From: Tretioscincus oriximinensis
Lineage: Eukaryota > Chordata > Lepidosauria > Squamata > Gymnophthalmidae
DNA: 64,000 bases
Assembly: GCA_022410635.1 (NCBI GenBank)
Contig: JAJVDF010000140.1
Coordinates: 2,233,449 to 2,297,448, forward strand
Reading direction: 5' to 3'
A model generated the notes under the pieces. The model was not told where the DNA came from. It searched no databases and was given only the letters and a program-made list of their open reading frames with translations. This document shows, one piece after another, positions 44,546 to 56,399 of the stretch (position 1 is the first letter of the stretch; each line of letters begins with the position of its first letter). Both the position numbers and the translations under genes were made by a program.

Positions 44546-45589
44546 GTTACATTAGATAATAACGTAACATTAAAAATCATAAATGCTACTAATGGCTTAG
44601 CATCAGTTTGTCTANAAAATTTTAAAGAAAATTCTGAATCCTAATTTAAATCTGTTCCTATTATTTCTTAATTGCTTATATTTATCAGCCTGCTATCAGC
44701 TTGCAATTTTTTTTCTCTGTGATAGCACCTCCGCTGAGGAATGCCTTGCCCTCCAATATTCATATGTTTACTTTAATTTAGGATTACCAGATTATATCTG
44801 GATAGAAATTTACATCTTTAATGGATATAGAAGAAAGAGATTTTCACCTGCATGAATGGCTACTTTCTGGTACATTTGACTTTGAGTATGTCTGTTTTTA
44901 AACCTTTTCTTTTCCAAACCCTGCAGGATTCTTTAATGGGAAAAGGTGTAGAAATGTTTTAAAAACAAATTAAAAGTACACCAGCCTTTTCAATGGCTAA
45001 CAGGAAGAAAAACAAATNTCTAACCGCCAGTTATATTAAAATCTGATAGCAAACCACTGAAATGGTGGCTTGAACCTACATGTTTTTACTCCACTTAACT
45101 AGTTTCTGAGAAGTGGCCGATCTACTTGGGAATAAACATAAAAGNTTTGAAATTGAATTTACTGGTTGCTTAAGTGGGTTTTTTATGTTTCAGTTTTTGT
45201 TGAAGCATGCTTCTCATGTTTTAGGCTGGCTGGCAACCTAATTTAGCAAGGATAAAAAAATGGATTCTACTCATGAACAAAGATCTGGTCAATGTACTAT
45301 ATACATGGATAATCTGGAAAAAAAATCTGATAAACAGTAAAATACACAAAGCTGGAAGTTCACAGGCCAGAGAGCTTCTTAGGCTTTTTTGTACTCTACT
45401 AAATGACATACAATCTGTGCATGTTTCAAACTNTGCTGTTGCCTACTTACATTTTAAGTAGAAAAGAGATGCCCCCACCTTCACTGTATGTTTGATCATG
45501 CTTGGTTGAAAGTAACTGTAGTCCTTTTAATAAGGATTAAACACCCACAGCAAAGACACAAATGCTATGGGTCCCAGACTCTTGTTAAA

Positions 45590-46360
45590 TAAGAGAATGG
45601 GCTCCTTTGCTGGATAACTGTCGCTCTGACTTTGAAAGAACTCCAGAACCTGGGCATTCTTCCTGAACTCCAACTGTCATTTGGTTCTCAGGTGTTACTG
45701 GTCATAAGGAATGCCNATCTCTGGTTAGTTCTTCCTGGGCAACGATCTTGTGCTCATCTAAATTCTGGACTCCTGTAATGTNGGGCTACCACTGATGATT
45801 CAGATGGTAGTTTTTGTGCAAAAACTGCAGCCAGTTTCTCCCTATTCATATACTACATCAGGCATTAGAGCGCTGCCATTTCACTTCTGGGTCCAATTTA
45901 AAGTTTTGACTTTTAGTATTTGGAACCTAAATGACTTGGTTCCAAATATCTGAGGAATATCTACAACCACGGCAGCTTGCTTATCAACTGGAATCTAATA
46001 AAAACCTCCTAGAAATACTAATCCATCTTTAAGGTAGCTGAATCACTGATTAGGAAGAGGATTTTCTCCACGGTGGCTCCCAAGTTTTAGAAAGCTCTTT
46101 CACTAAAGACATCTTCATTGTCCATCTTTCCCTACAGACAACTTCTTACATTTTCCTTGTCCATCTTCCAGCTATTAGTTAAATCATTTCTCTTTAACAA
46201 CACTTTTACTAATTAGATCTAATTGTATTTCTCCTTCTACATCATTACTTTTAAATGGACTCTCTTATATTTTGTTTTATTTTACTTACGCTTTGTTTTC
46301 AAGTCACTGTCTGGTCCTTATTTACCTTCCAGAGACAATGTACTTTGGTGATATAAAAAT
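45590..46360 (+). repeat. Old L2 LINE fragment
   Basis: Scattered similarity in the correct order: LGILPELQLSFGSQV, a SRLDYC-equivalent with stops, LGSKYLRN, 'gtggctcccaag' (VAPKF) and a LINE tail near 46330. More diverged than the other L2 copies. Confidence 0.6.
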
Positions 46361-47859
46361 TAAGAAACACAAAACAATCTAGTTATAGTGTTTTTAAAGT
46401 GATGATTGGGAAGTTATTTCCCAAATACGGAAGAACATGTACCATTACATACTCTAAAACAAAAAAGCACTTGGAATTTTGGAAGAGAATTATGACATCT
46501 GAGGTTTGGTCACTGACGCATAGCTAATATTCCAGCTTGTGTGAAGTGACTTAGAAAGGGAGGCACAAGAAAAGGAAATGTCTTCCCACTCTTATCTATT
46601 ACTTACTCCCACTCCAGTCTACTGTAAGGCATATAAAATCCTAATATTCTTATCTGAAAAACACTTCTCAGCTATATAATCTTTATAGCACTCTTACAAA
46701 GCTCCAGCATTCCATCTGTTTTGCAACCTTGCACATTCAGGACTCAGCATTTCCCTCAGGCATAGCTTAGTCCTCTCTTTCGACCACTCTCCATTCAGCT
46801 GTTTCCCACAGTTCATCTTCTTTCCCTTTTAGTTCAAAAGCTAGTACAACAGCTCTCCCTTTGACTCAAAACCACAGTGATGAGCAGCAGACAGAACTTA
46901 ATACAACTAAAGGAGTTTACAAGTTGTATGTTAATCATGTCAAGAAAGCTATGATTACATATGGATAGATTTCGGTACACATAGGATGATCAAAAACGGT
47001 TTNTGAAGTCAGGGAAAGAGAAATAGGTTGCGGAGGGGGGAGAGAACATACAGGGCACATGTCTTATTCAACACTACTAGACCCATTTCAACATGCACTA
47101 TAATTGGACCTGTTTTAGTTTGATCCACAACTAGACCCATTTAATTCTGAATTCAGGACATAGAACAAAACCATCTTTTGTTGCCTTAAATAACCCAAGG
47201 AAAAAAGGGGGAAGAGATGTGCAGTCCTGTTCTTGATTCTCTTAGTGACTTTTAATACCTTTGACCATCTTTGTCTTATTTTACATACTGAACAGGTGCT
47301 CCTTAGTACTGTATCTTTCAGCATGCATTATGCACTCTTGCCTGTGTTTTAAGAATTTTAAGAATATAAAGCAACTGCAACTGAGAACTTGCCAAAGGCT
47401 TCCGACACGGTGTATCTAACAGAGAAAATTGCACACTACAAAAATACAAGACGATCTCACATACTTTATAAATATCCTACTAATATGAAGTTTCCTATAG
47501 CAAGGAAAGTTCTTATAGTCCAGAGGATTATTATTGTGCATGTGTTTATCAGATTTTGCTTTAATATCACATTGTTCTTTCCTTCAAGAAAAAATAATCC
47601 TACATGTTAAGGTGGTCTGTCTACCCTCCAATGTAAAACTAATGTATTCAGGGAATTTTCTCAATTGACANCTACAGAACATATGGAAATTAGCTTATTC
47701 AAAGAACTAAGTTAAGAGCTAAGTATTGCAAACTCTCTAAACTGCTAAATAAATTAAATAAAAATTACTATATAGGTATCAAGTATTACTGTGTTATTAT
47801 CAATGTAGTTTTTGACATTGCTCCTCATCCTTGTTCAAGAAAACATTTTCCANAGCCCA

Positions 47860-48140
47860 GCATTTTCCATCCATATGTCTTAAAGGAACTAAATTGACTG
47901 CCAATTCACTACCAACACCAATTTAAGATGTCAATAGCTTGGTCTCCAAAGGTTTGAAGGAATGCCTTTTTCACATATAGCTGATCATATCTAAACATCT
48001 TTAGATGAGATCATCCTGATTTAACTATCATGTTCAATAGCTAAAGACACAAGTACTTAGGATAGGGCATTCTTAAGGGTAGCCCTGACCTANCGATGAA
48101 CCTGTTTCCTCTGAGCTTTAATGTTTTTAGTGAATTCCTT
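47860..48140 (+). repeat. Old L2 LINE fragment
   Basis: 'cttaaaggaactaaattgac' and 'tgccaattcactaccaacac' give the L2 string VLKELNWLPIHYQ. KGLKECLF follows, then decayed sequence. Confidence 0.6.
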
Positions 48141-48147
48141 TTAAATA

Positions 48148-48335
48148 CAGGTAAAATCCTGCTATAATGAATGCCAAGGGGTCAGGTAGATGTGTTCATT
48201 ATCATGAAATTTTGTTATAATGAAACTCATTGTAACCAACATTGCGTTTATGGGTGTTCTGCCGGGACTTTCAAATGTGTTTGTTATACAGTGCATTTTG
48301 TTATATTGACACTCTTTCTAATGGGATTTCAACTG
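48148..48335. mobile_element. Tigger/pogo-like MITE
   Basis: 188 bp starting CAGGTAAAATCC and ending GGGATTTCAACTG, with a TA at each side (48146-47, 48336-37). The ends are imperfect inverted repeats. The interior has 'ttataatgaaa' phrases typical of Tigger ends. No coding capacity. Confidence 0.65.
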
Positions 48336-49931
48336 TAGTTTTTACTGTTGCTAATTTGAGTTTTCCAGGTNTAGTTAAATAAATAAATAAATACTCCTTA
48401 AAATCTCCTCAGTGAATATTTACTTTAACAAGTTGACTGTTCCCATGACCTCAACTAAACTTGTTATAAAAATGATGATTCAATGGAAACTCAGTGACTT
48501 CATTTTGAATAAGTAGTAGTGGAGATGAAAGGAAGAAAAAACAGTACACTGTGTACCAGGCAGATACAGAGCAAACCAGCATTGAACTACAGATAATTAG
48601 AAAAGAAAGAATGGAGACATGCAGGAAATACAGATGCAAGGCCAATGTATTGAGGATTTTAAACCAGCCAGGCATAACAGGCACTAAGTAAATTTCAGAA
48701 TTCAAAGTAGCCGCCATGTTAGTCTGGATCAATAAGCAAGTAAGTAATAGCAGCTTAGAGAGCATTAGACAGAAAAAAATTCTTGGTAGCACGAGCTCTC
48801 ATAGACAAAATCTTCTGCTGATGGAGAGGCTTCTGGTTGATTCCACTGCCCTTTACCAGCCTCCCATAACGAAAGCCAAATCTAAACCCCACTAATCTGC
48901 TCTTTTTTAGCCATATGTGCTTTTTCTGGACCAAATATGATCCATGATGATGTCATCACAGAAAAAGGCACACTTTTGGATTGGGGGGGCTTCTCCCCAG
49001 GCCAACAACCCACTCCAGATCTATATTGGGNGGGCTTGCCCCCTTCAGTCATGAAACATGAAGCTACCTATTCATTGCTCTCTTTGGCAGGAATATTTGA
49101 ATCATTATGAAAACAATCTTTAAAACTGGACAAACAGACATTCAAATGAAGCACCTGAACCATTTTGAATGATTGTGAACGAAATGAGGAAAAGAAGAGG
49201 GAGAGGAAGTGGTGGAAGAAGTAAANGAGTTCACTATTTAAAAAAGTCTATTACTTTGCTGATGCCTTCTCTAACTTTAAAAGTGAAGTTAAGGTGGATT
49301 AAACCTTACATATGACCAAATCACGTTTTAATCCAGCTTCGGTCCATTGCTAGAGCCCGTTACATTCGAACCAAGCAATTGGCTAATACGCTAGGGATAT
49401 AATAACCCCCAAACTATAACAATTGAGACTGAAACCAGTCACAGAAGTCTCAATTCTATAGTAGCAGACCCTCATATTTTACTTCCTTATCTGTTCTTCT
49501 GTATCTATCTAAATTAGTTGTTCTAAGCATGTTGTTTGCCAGGCGTGAATAAACACTTCTGTGTTTAAATGATGGCTTCTTGACTAAAATATGCCTTTAC
49601 CAATACTGGTTGAGCTATTATATACATAGAATTTCAGCATGCGCTATATTGAAGAAAATGTTGTATTTCTCACATGATACAACAAGTGTTAGCATGTAGC
49701 ACCCCAAAGTGTCAGTAGGTATCAGGATCAGTGACTTTTAAACCTTCTTTGAGGAAAACAAACTCTTTCCCAACTGATTCCTACTCCATATATGTTGTTA
49801 TGTTGTTTGCTACTCATGGCAACTGTTAATTGACACATTTGCTGGGAGGGAAGATTAACTCCACAAAATAATGATTTCTGGAACAGGATAAGTTCAGACT
49901 ACAGGTAAGTATTAAGTTAGGGTTTCCAAAC

Positions 49932-50033
49932 ACCTTTAATGGGTATAGAAAAGTAATTCCCAATTCCCAGGGTGCTGCTGGCAAGAGGCTACACCTGAGG
50001 AAAAGTTCTCTCTTTTACAGGCAATAAAGGTCC
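49932..50033. repeat. Hairpin MITE of family Z
   Basis: 'acacctttaatgggtatag' at the left pairs imperfectly with 'ttttacaggcaataaaggt' at the right. Related sequence lies at 44815, 51650 and 55936. Confidence 0.5.
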
Positions 50034-50829
50034 AAAGCTCATCCTGGATTTTATGTGGGGACTCTATTTTAAAAGAACATGATGGAAGAAGATTCTCAGT
50101 GCAAATATGACAGAAAAACCAAAGACTTGATGTCACTCATATCCTGATATGAAAATGCTGAGCAATAGACTCCTCATGATTCTCCTGTTTTAGATCTCAG
50201 GTAAGCAGTTAAAAAAGCTTTCAGAAACCATTTANAGCTGCACAACTTTCCTGAATTATATTTTTGTAATTTAAGCCTCTCACTTTAAAAGCTACCTTTT
50301 ATTTTATTTTGTTTAAATTTATAATCATGAGCTTATAAACTGCATCATAGGAAAATTATTAACTGTAATGTGCAAAGTACAGGAACATAACATGATGTTG
50401 TTGCATGTATTTGTAGAAATCATAAAGTAAATAGCCAAGATTACTATATTGTTTAACAATTAATTATGACAGCACAAGAGTGGAACTGTTGAATATTAGG
50501 GACTAAAATGAAATGGTATCATTATATTGTGGATCAATTAATAACTGAATATTTAAATAGCAAGAACAACATTTTAATACTAATCAATGGATGGGTAAAT
50601 AGCATAAGTTAATTATTTGGTTTCAAATTAAGAGTATTGTGAACCTAAAAATTAGTAATATATTGAACCTAGTTCTTCACTAATATTATGGATTTGCATA
50701 ATAGTAAATGTAGCTTGTCNTTACTGGTCCAGAGAAATGGTTTTGGATATATAATTTGTAAAATTATAATTAAGGAGATTGTGGGTGGAGAGCCTTATGT
50801 TGACAGTAGTCCTGAGTTGTAAGTGTTTT

Positions 50830-50960
50830 CTTGTTCACTCTATGGGCACCTTTACATAGTTTTCTTGGCAGAGATGGAGAAGTAGTTTGCCATTACCTAC
50901 TTCTGCGCAGAGGCTGGTAACCGTCTGCTTTCCAGGCAGTTTGTTCTACATCTCCTCCCA
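50830..50960 (+). repeat. SINE-like fragment
   Basis: 'gtagtttgccattacctact' and 'gcagaggctgg' repeat the wording at 36790-36825. Confidence 0.5.
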
Positions 50961-51210
50961 CAACATAATGTAGAGGCATTTGCAAAAAATGTCAAATTCC
51001 AAAGGTACATGATGTTAGTATCTTCTGAAATATTTCATAATTGGGGATCACACAGAGAACACGTCTCTTGCACCATTACCCCATGTACTTCTAAGATTGA
51101 TGGGGCTGTCAAGAAAGGACTCGTAAAAATCTTGCAAGACACACTTGGAAGTATTTGGGATCAAAATCATACAGTACTTTCTATGGTTGTNTGCACACAG
51201 TACTTGTTTG

Positions 51211-51625
51211 CTTTGGAATTTCCTATTAATCCAATGAATCAGTTTTCTGGTTTTAACATTTCTCATTCATACCTTTAGAGAATATTCAGGTTAGTTCCTG
51301 ACAAGCAAGATTTTCTGATCATGTGAAACGCTCTCCCATCACCCATTTTGTTTGCTGGCTGTCTAAAATGCTATGAGATAGTTTGCTGTCAATATCTGAT
51401 TCCTTTGACTCTCACCCTCACAGTTTCTCATCAAAACTATCCATACATCAAAGTCTTTTTGCAATAACCTTACACGGTGATTCAACAGTGTGTTTCTCCA
51501 GAAAACCAATACACCAGACTGTCAACTTTAAAATCTGCAATCTGCCATTTTAGATAACAAAGAAAATACAAACAAAGTTCAACTTTCAAGCAGATTATTG
51601 ATCCTATTTGGATGCAGCGTATGTT
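51211..51625 (+). repeat. Unnamed interspersed repeat X, copy B
   Basis: Same block order as 19585-20010, including the distal 'ttgatcctatttggatgcag'. About 65-75% similar by eye. Confidence 0.65.
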
Positions 51626-51794
51626 GGTGTATCCAGGACAGTAATATACACCTTTGATGGTTATGGAAGAGAGAACTTTTCACCAGGTAAAGCTTCCAAT
51701 GAATACAGTATNGGGAGAGGGGGGAGAAGTGGTAACTTTTCACATGCATTAAAAATGCAAACTTCTATCATAGATTTTATCTAGCAACCCTGAA

Positions 51795-52240
51795 AGTAGA
51801 CAGTAAGAACATAAAGACATTAGAGGAAGCATTCTGTCTTACAAGTGTAAGGAATACACAGGAATACTGCCCGTTGCTCCATTCTCGAAGGCAATATCAA
51901 AACATCCATCTTAGTAGCTACCAATACACTTCCATTTCATGAGTTTGTCTAATCCCGTCTTAAAGCAATCCAGGCTGCTAGTAATCACCACCTCTTCTGG
52001 AGGCAGATTCCATAGAATCTTCTAGGTAAAAAAATATTTTCCCTTGTCTGTCCTAAGTCTTCAGCTTCATAAAGTATCCCCTTTTCCCGTTGCTGTGTCA
52101 TANAGAAAACAATTTTCTCTGTTTACCTTACCCATCCCATGCATGATTTTATACACTTCGATCACCTCTTTAACATTCTCTTTCAAGGCTGAAGAGACCT
52201 AGACATTGCAGCCTGAATTCATAAGGGAGGACAATGCTTC
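51795..52240 (-). repeat. CR1 LINE 3' end
   Basis: Reversed CR1: 'aagaacataaagacattaga', 'gttgctccattctcgaa', 'catgagtttgtctaatcccg', 'accacctcttctgg', 'ttttctctgtttaccttacc' and 'tcaaggctgaagagacc' in order. Confidence 0.87.
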
Positions 52241-52244
52241 TGCT

Positions 52245-52320
52245 TTCTATATTTCTGCCGGGATACTCCATGCAGTTGACCAGGAGTTGGACAAGACTCC
52301 TTGTACCCAACAACAAATGT
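52245..52320 (+). repeat. BovB-like 3' tail
   Basis: 'ttgaccaggagttggacaag' and 'cccaacaacaaa' resemble the common 3' end of BovB LINEs and Sauria SINEs. Confidence 0.45.
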
Positions 52321-54109
52321 GTCCACATATAGCATGACATCTCATCAGTCTTAGAAACTTTATTCTGACAGTTCTTACTGAATTGTGGGCAAACTGAGTT
52401 GGTAACAAACAAGAATTCAGTGCAATTTTTTTCAGAGTACCATTATTTTTTAAAATAGTGGTGCTGTCTCACCAATAGCGGCTTCCGCAGTATTTGGGAA
52501 ATAGCATGGGTTTCCAAATAAATGTTGCCAGGAGGCAGCAGTATGATTGTACTTACAGAAGTACTAAGTGTACTTGTACTCACACTCTGTTTTAGAGGGA
52601 CCAGCAGCTCCCATTTAATAGATCCCTTGCAATGACGTTTTACAAGACTGCCAGCAGCACTATTAGTCCTGACCAGGCCTAACAGATTAAGGATATAACA
52701 GGCTACTCATTCCAGGGAATCAGCTCCCTTCCAATTCCAGTATTTTTCCTATTTGTAGATACTACTAGATGTACTGGCTGCTAGTGGGAGTTAAAGACCG
52801 GTAGAGCTACTTAATACATGTCACCAGCTAATGAGAGAGCTATACTGGCAGTTCTAGCAGGCAGTCAATAAAAAATAATAATTACTAGTTATACTTTTAT
52901 TAAAATCATTTCCTCTCCCACATACAGTCATAAACATTAATAAGTGGCTAAAATGTAAACAGGTTTATACATTTTTAACTGAGAAGCTGTTCGGAGAGAT
53001 ACTTTTAATCTCTTACTACTCTCTGTGCCAAACAGAAAGTAACCCACACCGGGTTTTCTCTAAATCTTATGAACTGCTAACCAAAAGCCTAGCATNACAT
53101 CTCATCACTGCCTTAGAAATTTTGTCCCGGCAGTTCTTACACCTACTCTTTCTCCTTCCATCCACCCACCACTTGAAACAGACTCCATTAAGATCTNCAT
53201 ATTATTTTCTTCCATATATGCATCGCAAAACAATGTTAAGGCATGCTGAAAATGATTTCCTGGTTATCAAATACTTAAATTATGAAAAAGCAGAAGCTTC
53301 CTAATGGTTAGGAAGTGATTATGAGTAAGCAAGAAAAGTATTTTTTTAATGGCCTTTGTTGCTATGGCTATGTTTTGATTAAAACAAAGAGTTATTTGCT
53401 GAAAAACAAGAAAACTATGGATAGAAAAACAATGCAAAGTTTCTTAATTATTGGTTTAACTGATTCAGGTTCTCATTTGATTCTGTCCATCTGCAGTTCC
53501 CAAACAGTTTGGGTAAATTGCATTAGTACTATCCAAATATATGACCATTTTTTCACCCATCACAAGAAATCCTAGCTGAAGGCCTAAAGGGTTGAGAATT
53601 AATGTGCATTCGTTTTATCGAAAACTGTTGACCAAACTCTAAAATGATGAAGAAAAATTCTCACTTTCAGTAGTTTTGTCTAACAACCCACTACTAACAC
53701 AGGAGAAGTTGTAGTTACTAAACTTCTCCTGCAAAAGGAAACAACATACAAGTGTTCCACTCCATAATCAATGCCAAAACTTTTAATTATAATCTTAGGT
53801 CTTTCTAAGTGATGGCAAAGTAAACCAGCAATGTACAAAACAACATCTGTTTAACTTGATCTTCATCTAAAGAAATAGCTGCCCTTCCCCACTTTCAAGT
53901 GCTGCTGTTTTTAGTATGTCCAGTTTTGCTGCTTTCAGGGGAGACTGGCCTCATTAACCTTGGAGGGCAGCTAGCATAAGTGAAGGAAAACTCAAACCTG
54001 GGCAGATGGAGCCCATATAGCTTAGGCAGGCCTTCTATCTAGAATGAGAACACTCCAATGTATACCTATGACTCAAGAACCCCACTATCAATGTCCCAGC
54101 TAGGTAGGC

Positions 54110-55270
54110 TGTGACAGATGTAAAGGGTGTAAAGGACAGGATTATTACTGCACACACTGTACTTTACCTAAATCGCCACTGCACAGGCTTGAAGGGCACA
54201 TCCAAAGTAATGACCAGGCTGTCCCAAAGTGCTCAACGTAATCATGCAGCTACAAAAAGATCAAGTCACATACAGCAGCAACCTCTCCAAACCCTTCCAA
54301 TAAACAACGGTGTCACGTAAGTCTGTGTACTTGTATCAACTCACTCCACAAGCCTCTTCAGCAAAATGCTCCAAAGGACCACTATAGAGCTCAGCGATGA
54401 GGATGAAATCTATATCGGATATCACACTGATGGCAATCTGTTCAACCTATGCAAAGGCCCACATCAAAACCGTGAAACAACTTGCTTGAGAACTACTCTT
54501 CTCTGATGATACCCTTATTCCCCATACAGAAACAGCTCTATAGCTTATAACATCCTGCTTCGCTGAGACTGCGGAGTTCTTTGGACTACAGTAGAAGTTC
54601 AGTTACCTGGGATGCATCATCTCCTCAGACACCAAGACTGACAAAAAGATTGGTAACAGACTAGCAAAGGCACTCAGTGCATTTGGTAGACTCTCCAAAA
54701 GAACCTGAAAAAACAAACATTTGAAGCACACAGTTCAATGTGTACAGTGTTGTCCACTCTCATGTATGAGCCTGATGGTATCATCTACCATCACCACTTA
54801 CAACCCCTCCAGCGCTTCTACCAGTGAGGCTTGTGCACCATTCTGCACATCTACTGGAATTATTATTCTTCAGCAGGAAGAAGTCACCAGCACTGANGCC
54901 ATGCTACTGTAAAAGCAGCTTGCTGGATGGGGCACATCTCCAGGATGAAGGATTATCACCTGCCCAAAATCACACTGTATGGCAAACTTCCTCCCAGACA
55001 TCATGACAAAGGGGCACCAAAGAAGAGATAAAGGCCTTCTAAAGAAATTCCTTGATGTTAGCCATAGTGATCACTGAGAGTGGCCTGCTCTACCCACCAA
55101 TCGTGGGGGGCGTCTTCTCCTTTGGGAATGCACACCAGGCTAGTCTTGAGGACAAAAGACAAAAACACAAGTCCCAGGATATTACTGTGGCACCCTATCC
55201 AAATAAGATATGTCATCCTCTAGTCAATGAGGCTGAATCTGCCTATCCCACATTGGCCTGAAGTGAGCCT
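54110..55270 (+). repeat. Non-LTR retrotransposon remnant, clade uncertain
   Basis: A decayed reverse transcriptase spread over three frames, in order: a GYHTDGNLFNL box near 54420, LFSDDT near 54505 (the F/YADD catalytic site, here changed), a KFSYLGCIISSDTKTDKKIG segment near 54600, NRLAKALSAFGRL near 54655, WMGHISRMKDYHLPK near 54930 and ITLYGKLP near 54965. ASLEDKRQKHKSQD near 55150 closes it. This order is that of an endonuclease-type LINE common in fish and reptiles; I cannot fix the clade (RTE- or R4-like). A 3' scrap recurs at 61090. Confidence 0.75.
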
Positions 55271-55506
55271 GCGGAAGACTTGGACACCCCTTCATAAAAA
55301 AGCTTCATTTATGAAGCTATATAAGCCACAATTATGATGATTACTTTTGTACTTTGTTTTTCTTGTTATCAACTCTGACACTTTTCAGTATAAGGTGGAA
55401 TAGTATAAATAAATCATGGTTCCCCTCTCCCTCTTGGATTCAGGTTTACTATATGCCACACTTTACTGACATTATTCTAATACGAATTCAGGTTCTTTTT
55501 CTCCAC

Positions 55507-55595
55507 AGGAGAAAAAAAAAGCAAGTAACACAAAGTGACTCTAATCCTAATCCTAACCCAAGGAGAAAAAAAAGCAAGTAAAACAAGGTGACTCT
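55507..55595. repeat. 54-bp tandem duplication with telomere-like link
   Basis: 'aggagaaaaaa...gcaagta' plus 'acaa.gtgactct' occurs twice. The link is 'aatcctaatcctaaccca', a degenerate (CCTAA)n run. Confidence 0.8.
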
Positions 55596-55935
55596 CAGAC
55601 ACACTACACTAATTCAAATAGACAGTGCAACTTAGATGGTTTCAGGACGATGGAAGAACCTAAAAGCTTTCCAGCATAACTCTATGACTCTCCATTTGCT
55701 CTCCTGTAGTTAAAGCTGTTTTCTGACCCATAAATCACAAACTGTCATTATAGCTCTACAGGTGACGGGGAAAAAAAACTGAGGCAAGGATTCTTCCTTG
55801 CAATCTGCCCCAATTTCTCATTTTCAAAATTAGCAGTGTATTAAACCCAAACTACTAGGCTAGATCGGATCTGCCAACCTTCTAAGGTTCAGAGTCACTG
55901 TAAAAAAAATTAATAAGAACAGAACATGGGAGATG

Positions 55936-56028
55936 CAGCTTTAATGGCCGTGGAAAAGTAGAAATTTCAGTAGGTACAGCTTATAAAGCTGAAAATTCCT
56001 CTTTTCCACATCCATTAAAGCTGTTGCT
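55936..56028. repeat. Hairpin MITE of family Z
   Basis: 'gcagctttaatggccgtgga' with 'aaagtagaaatttcag' is the imperfect reverse complement of 'ctgaaaattcctcttttcca' with 'catccattaaagctgttgc'. The arms are about 38 bases, the loop about 17. Confidence 0.75.
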
Positions 56029-56399
56029 CTCTTGTCCTTATATATATTTGTAGCAAAGCTAACCTCACTGCCAATGAATGGATCTGATGGTTACTATCCC
56101 TCAGCAAGGGACTCATTCAGCCACTCACTTTCCCTGTCGTTCAGAAAGGGGTTCAGAAAAGGAAGGGGCTCTTACCTGCTGGCCCCAGCAACTTCTGTCA
56201 TTTTGTTCTGTATGAGCAAATAGGACAAACCAGTGGCCGAGGCAGGTAAAATAAGTTGGGATAATATTGTTAACAGAAAGAAAACAGTACTTTCCCCACG
56301 CCACCACCATCCCTTGCCCCCTTCTTCTTCTTCCCTCCCCGTGTGAACACCAGGAAGCAGCACTCACAGGCAGCTCACTATTTGGCAGCATGTCTCCCA

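Larger units (their letters stand above)
40930..48145 (-). other. SPOP first intron, part 4
   Basis: Contains a CR1 fragment (40930-41165), an imperfect 'gatttaaatca' repeat cluster (42185-42265), L2 pieces (42880-43725, 45590-46360, 47860-48140) and a hAT-like element (44026-44545). 41170-42180 and 46370-47850 show nothing recognisable. Confidence 0.8.
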
